A DNA stretch of 6,579 nt from Candidatus Methylomirabilis sp. (GTDB lineage Bacteria; Patescibacteriota; Patescibacteriia; DYHP01). The DNA lies in the NCBI GenBank assembly GCA_020724105.1, contig DYHP01000041.1, positions 1 through 6,579 of the forward strand, read 5' to 3'. Below are positions 4,783 to 6,579 of this stretch, in pieces (within the stretch, counting starts at the first letter, position 1; each line of letters starts with the position of its first letter). Below the pieces are notes generated by a model. It did no database searches. It saw only the letters and a list, made by a program, of their open reading frames with translations, and was not told the DNA's origin. The position numbers were made by a program, and so were the translations under genes.

Positions 4783-6372
4783 GTGGAATCTGTGAATAAA
4801 AATCTGTGGTTGAATAAAAAGGTGCTTATTATGGGCTTGGGTTTAAATTCGCAGGGCAGCGGCGTTTCGGCAGCCAAATTTTTTGCGTCATCTGGCGCCA
4901 AAGTTACGGTTACGGATTTGAAAACGGAAAAAGAACTTGCGCCGAGCATAAAATTACTCAAAAATTTTCCCATGAAATTTGTTTTAGGCAAACATAACAA
5001 AGAAGATTTCACAAATGTCGATTTGATTATAAAGAATCCCGGCGTACGGCAAGATTCGCCGCATCTTCAAATTGCCAAGAAAAATGGCGTTAAAATTGAA
5101 AGCGATGTCAGTATTTTTTGGAAACTTTGCCCGGCGCCGATTATCGGCATTACCGGCACGCGGGGGAAAAGCACGACAACCGCTTTAATCGGCGAGATGT
5201 TAAAAAAGGGAAATCCCCCCCAACCCCCCTTTATTAAAGGGGGGAGAGGGGGGATTTTCGTTGGCGGAAATATCCAAATTTCTCCGTTAAATTTTATTGA
5301 TAAAATCAAACCTAACTCGAAAGTTGTCTTGGAATTATCAAGCTGGATGTTGGAGGACTTATTTATACCCACTTTCTCCTCTTGTCCCGACGCCCCGTTC
5401 GGAATAGAGAGAGTTGTCCGCCCGAGGCGGACCCGCCTTGGGCGGGGAGGGGGTTATTTCTCCCCCTATCCCGACGAAGTCGGGATAGGGGGAGTTAGAG
5501 GGGGTCCGCGCATTGCGGTTTTGACTAATTTAATGCCCGACCATTTGAATACTTATAAAAGTTTTAAAGTTTATATTAAGACGAAAGCATTAATTTTCCA
5601 AAATCAAACAAAAAAAGATTTTGCGGTTTTAAATTATGACGACAAAGAAGTGGAAAAACTTTCTAAAAATATCAAAGCCAAAAAAATTTGGTTTTCCTCT
5701 CATTCTATCATTCCCCGATTTAATCGGGGAATCCACAGAATATCTGTAAAAAATAAAGAAATTTATTTTGATAAAGAAAAAATTGCTTCCTTAAAAGAAG
5801 TTGCGTTATTGGGCAAACATAATATTTCAAATATTTTGGCTGCCGTGGCGGTGGCAAAACTTGAAGGCGTTTCAAATCAAAGTATCGCCAAAGTTTTAAA
5901 AAGTTTCAAAGGTTTGCCGAACCGGCTAGAATTTGTCCGCGAAGTCAGGGGTATAAAATTTTATAATGACACAACAGCGACAATGCCGGAAGCGACAATG
6001 TGCGCCTTGCGCGCACTGTCGCAAATCCGAAATCCGAAATCCGAAATCCGAAACATCATTTTAATCGCCGGCGGGGCGGACAAAAAATTGGATTATAAAA
6101 AATTGGGGCAAGAAATAAAAAAATACTGCAAAGCGGTAATATTATTCAAGGGAGAAGCAAGTAAGAAGATTGCCCGCCAATTGTCGGTTGTAAGTCGTAA
6201 GTTGTTAGTTTTGAAAGATGCGCTGACAATGAAAGGCGCGGTTAAAAATGCCGTAGAATTGGCCAAAAAAGGCGATATTATTCTTCTTTCGCCCAGCGCG
6301 GCAAGTTTCGGATTATTTCAAAACGAATTTGACCGAGGGGAGCAATTTGTAAAAAAGATTAAGAAGTTATAG
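4783..6372 (+). CDS. murD: UDP-N-acetylmuramoyl-L-alanine:D-glutamate ligase with five in-frame repeat insertions
   Basis: MurD, the cytoplasmic ATP-dependent ligase that adds D-glutamate to UDP-MurNAc-L-alanine. Domain 1 begins KVLIMGLGLNSQGSGV (13-28) and has VTVTDLK (41-47) and IIKNPGV (82-88). The P-loop is GITGTRGKSTTT (122-133). Then come LELSSWML (183-190), NLMPDHLN (249-256), K268 at the position of the carbamylated lysine, GKHNISN (344-350), FYNDTTATMPEAT (393-405), LIAGGADKKLDYKKL (427-441) and SPSAASFGLFQNEFDRGEQF (503-522). All catalytic motifs survive. At 529 residues it is about 70-100 longer than usual. The excess is repeat-encoded at about 143-157, 194-241, 305-320, 413-424 and 466-475. 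The start is GTG 4783 or GTG 4792; both give a lead of about 10 residues, and neither has a good Shine-Dalgarno sequence. Confidence 0.95.
   Translation: MESVNKNLWLNKKVLIMGLGLNSQGSGVSAAKFFASSGAKVTVTDLKTEKELAPSIKLLKNFPMKFVLGKHNKEDFTNVDLIIKNPGVRQDSPHLQIAKKNGVKIESDVSIFWKLCPAPIIGITGTRGKSTTTALIGEMLKKGNPPQPPFIKGGRGGIFVGGNIQISPLNFIDKIKPNSKVVLELSSWMLEDLFIPTFSSCPDAPFGIERVVRPRRTRLGRGGGYFSPYPDEVGIGGVRGGPRIAVLTNLMPDHLNTYKSFKVYIKTKALIFQNQTKKDFAVLNYDDKEVEKLSKNIKAKKIWFSSHSIIPRFNRGIHRISVKNKEIYFDKEKIASLKEVALLGKHNISNILAAVAVAKLEGVSNQSIAKVLKSFKGLPNRLEFVREVRGIKFYNDTTATMPEATMCALRALSQIRNPKSEIRNIILIAGGADKKLDYKKLGQEIKKYCKAVILFKGEASKKIARQLSVVSRKLLVLKDALTMKGAVKNAVELAKKGDIILLSPSAASFGLFQNEFDRGEQFVKKIKKL
5211..5257. repeat. 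47-bp G/C-run palindrome in murD, residues 143-157
   Basis: AAATCCCCCC (5211-5220) pairs GGGGGGATTT (5248-5257), and CCCCCCTTT (5224-5232) pairs AAAGGGGGG (5236-5244) around a three-base loop, with only a small internal mismatch. Read in frame it adds NPPQPPFIKGGRGGI between the helix after the P-loop (GEMLKK) and FVGGN. I recall nearly identical peptides from repeats in other bacterial genomes, from memory only. Confidence 0.88.
5362..5505. repeat. Composite three-hairpin insertion in murD, residues 194-241
   Basis: Three hairpins follow one another: GTCCGCC (5416-5422) with GGCGGAC (5426-5432), CCCGCC (5432-5437) with GGCGGG (5441-5446), and a perfect 16-bp stem CTCCCCCTATCCCGAC (5460-5475) with 5479-5494 around GAA. 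The stretch encodes about 48 residues (RPRRTRLGRGGG, then PYPDEVGIGGVRGG) between SSWMLEDL and IAVLTNLMPDH, which are nearly adjacent in ordinary MurD. It appears to be two or more elements inserted into each other. Confidence 0.85.
5710..5732. repeat. Hairpin insertion in murD, residues 305-320
   Basis: ATTCCCCGAT (5710-5719) pairs ATCGGGGAAT (5723-5732) around TTA. The frame reads it as SIIPRFNRGIHRI between KKIWFS and VKNKEIYFD, two strands of the central domain that could join directly without it. Confidence 0.75.
6023..6057 (+). repeat. AAATCCG heptamer array in murD, residues 413-424
   Basis: Four perfect tandem AAATCCG units at 6023-6050, followed by AAACATC. They encode IRNPKSEIRNI between the helix CALRALS and the strand ILIAGG of the C-terminal domain. 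Only the third unit differs (TTT for TCC) from the copy in the glycosyltransferase at 3747-3780. Confidence 0.88.
6178..6210 (+). repeat. GTAAGT-type repeat in murD, residues 466-475
   Basis: The run TTGTCGGTTGTAAGTCG with GTAAGTTGTTAGT after it is a degenerate GTAAGT/GTTAGT array that encodes QLSVVSRKLL. It lies between the helix KKIAR and VLKDALTMKGAV. It shares its GTAAGT core with the octamer array at 1923-1946. It may be a replacement as much as an insertion, since the family has several residues here. Confidence 0.55.
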
Positions 6373-6392
6373 AGAATCATTTTAAACTAAAA

Positions 6393-6456
6393 GTTTAGAT
6401 TAAAAGATAGTTTAGATTAAAAGATAAGCTTAAAAGATGGTTTAGATTAAAAGATA
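6393..6456 (+). repeat. 17-bp tandem repeat downstream of murD
   Basis: GTTTAGATTAAAAGATA is exact at 6393-6409, 6410-6426 and 6440-6456, with a shortened degenerate copy (AGCTTAAAAGATG) at 6427-6439. It starts 20 bp after the murD stop. There are no spacers, so it is not a CRISPR. Confidence 0.9.
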
Positions 6457-6479
6457 AGCGCGAAAAAGAAGGGTGACCG

Positions 6480-6541
6480 CCCCGCAAATTTGCAACGCTG
6501 TCGCCCCTTAAATTTGCGGGGCCTTAAACTTAAATTTGCGG
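6480..6541. repeat. Large hairpin and direct repeat after murD
   Basis: A perfect 12-bp stem CCCCGCAAATTT (6480-6491) pairs AAATTTGCGGGG (6510-6521) across an 18-base loop. The left arm also contains the self-complementary GCAAATTTGC (6484-6493). CTTAAATTTGCGG is repeated directly at 6507-6519 and 6529-6541. No T tract follows, so it is not a standard terminator. It looks like another dispersed palindrome. Confidence 0.75.
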
Positions 6542-6563
6542 ATTAGATTAATAAAGTTATAAT
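6536..6563 (+). promoter_or_regulatory. Possible promoter pointing out of the window
   Basis: A perfect TATAAT (6558-6563) lies 16 bp after TTGCGG (6536-6541), a weak -35 box made by the direct repeat. It could drive a gene beyond the window end, but the downstream gene is not visible and the -35 match is poor. Confidence 0.3.
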
Positions 6564-6579
6564 CTACCATCCCTATTTT

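Noticed and set aside
6393..6456. CRISPR array
   Set aside because: The units are directly adjacent without unique spacers; it is a plain tandem repeat.
6480..6521. Intrinsic terminator for murD
   Set aside because: The stem is strong but the loop is 18 bases and no T tract follows.

Overview
The window reads as a fragment of a small-genome bacterium of the Candidate Phyla Radiation (Patescibacteria), probably a Parcubacteria-type lineage. This rests on the style of the MurD and glycosyltransferase proteins, on a decayed integrase-type transposase of a kind I recall from these genomes, and on the many short interspersed palindromes and tandem repeats. The assignment is from memory, not from a search. 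TGA serves as a normal stop (glycosyltransferase ending at 1062), so the standard code applies. None of the main genes has a convincing Shine-Dalgarno sequence.

Layout. Positions 1-280 hold a frameshifted transposase remnant. A strong-looking sigma70-type promoter (288-316) drives rplU (ribosomal protein bL21, 433-747) through a structured leader and an 18-bp tandem duplication that abuts the ATG. A bidirectional hairpin terminator (873-902) separates rplU from a convergent GT4-family glycosyltransferase on the minus strand (1062-2270). That gene diverges from a plus-strand gene series: a NAD-dependent sugar-nucleotide epimerase/dehydratase (2376-3374), a second GT4 glycosyltransferase (3617-4774) and murD (4783-6372). 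The two divergent transcripts appear to start from overlapping promoters within 2300-2347. A 214-bp inverted-repeat element fills the gap between epimerase and second glycosyltransferase. After murD come a 17-bp tandem repeat and a large hairpin, with no recognisable gene to the window end.

Function. The epimerase would supply a nucleotide sugar and the two glycosyltransferases would build surface glycans or glycolipids. MurD adds D-glutamate to UDP-MurNAc-L-Ala in peptidoglycan synthesis. Together this is a cell-envelope locus beside a ribosomal-protein gene.

Most striking feature. At least ten different short palindromic or tandem repeat elements lie inside the reading frames of the two glycosyltransferases and of murD, are translated in frame, and sit between conserved motifs. 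MurD alone carries five, which explains its 529 residues against roughly 430-460 usual for the family. One heptamer array (AAATCCG x4, then AAACATC) occurs in two different genes in the same reading frame. The pattern resembles the Rickettsia palindromic elements, but with several unrelated families in one locus. rplU and the epimerase appear free of such insertions.
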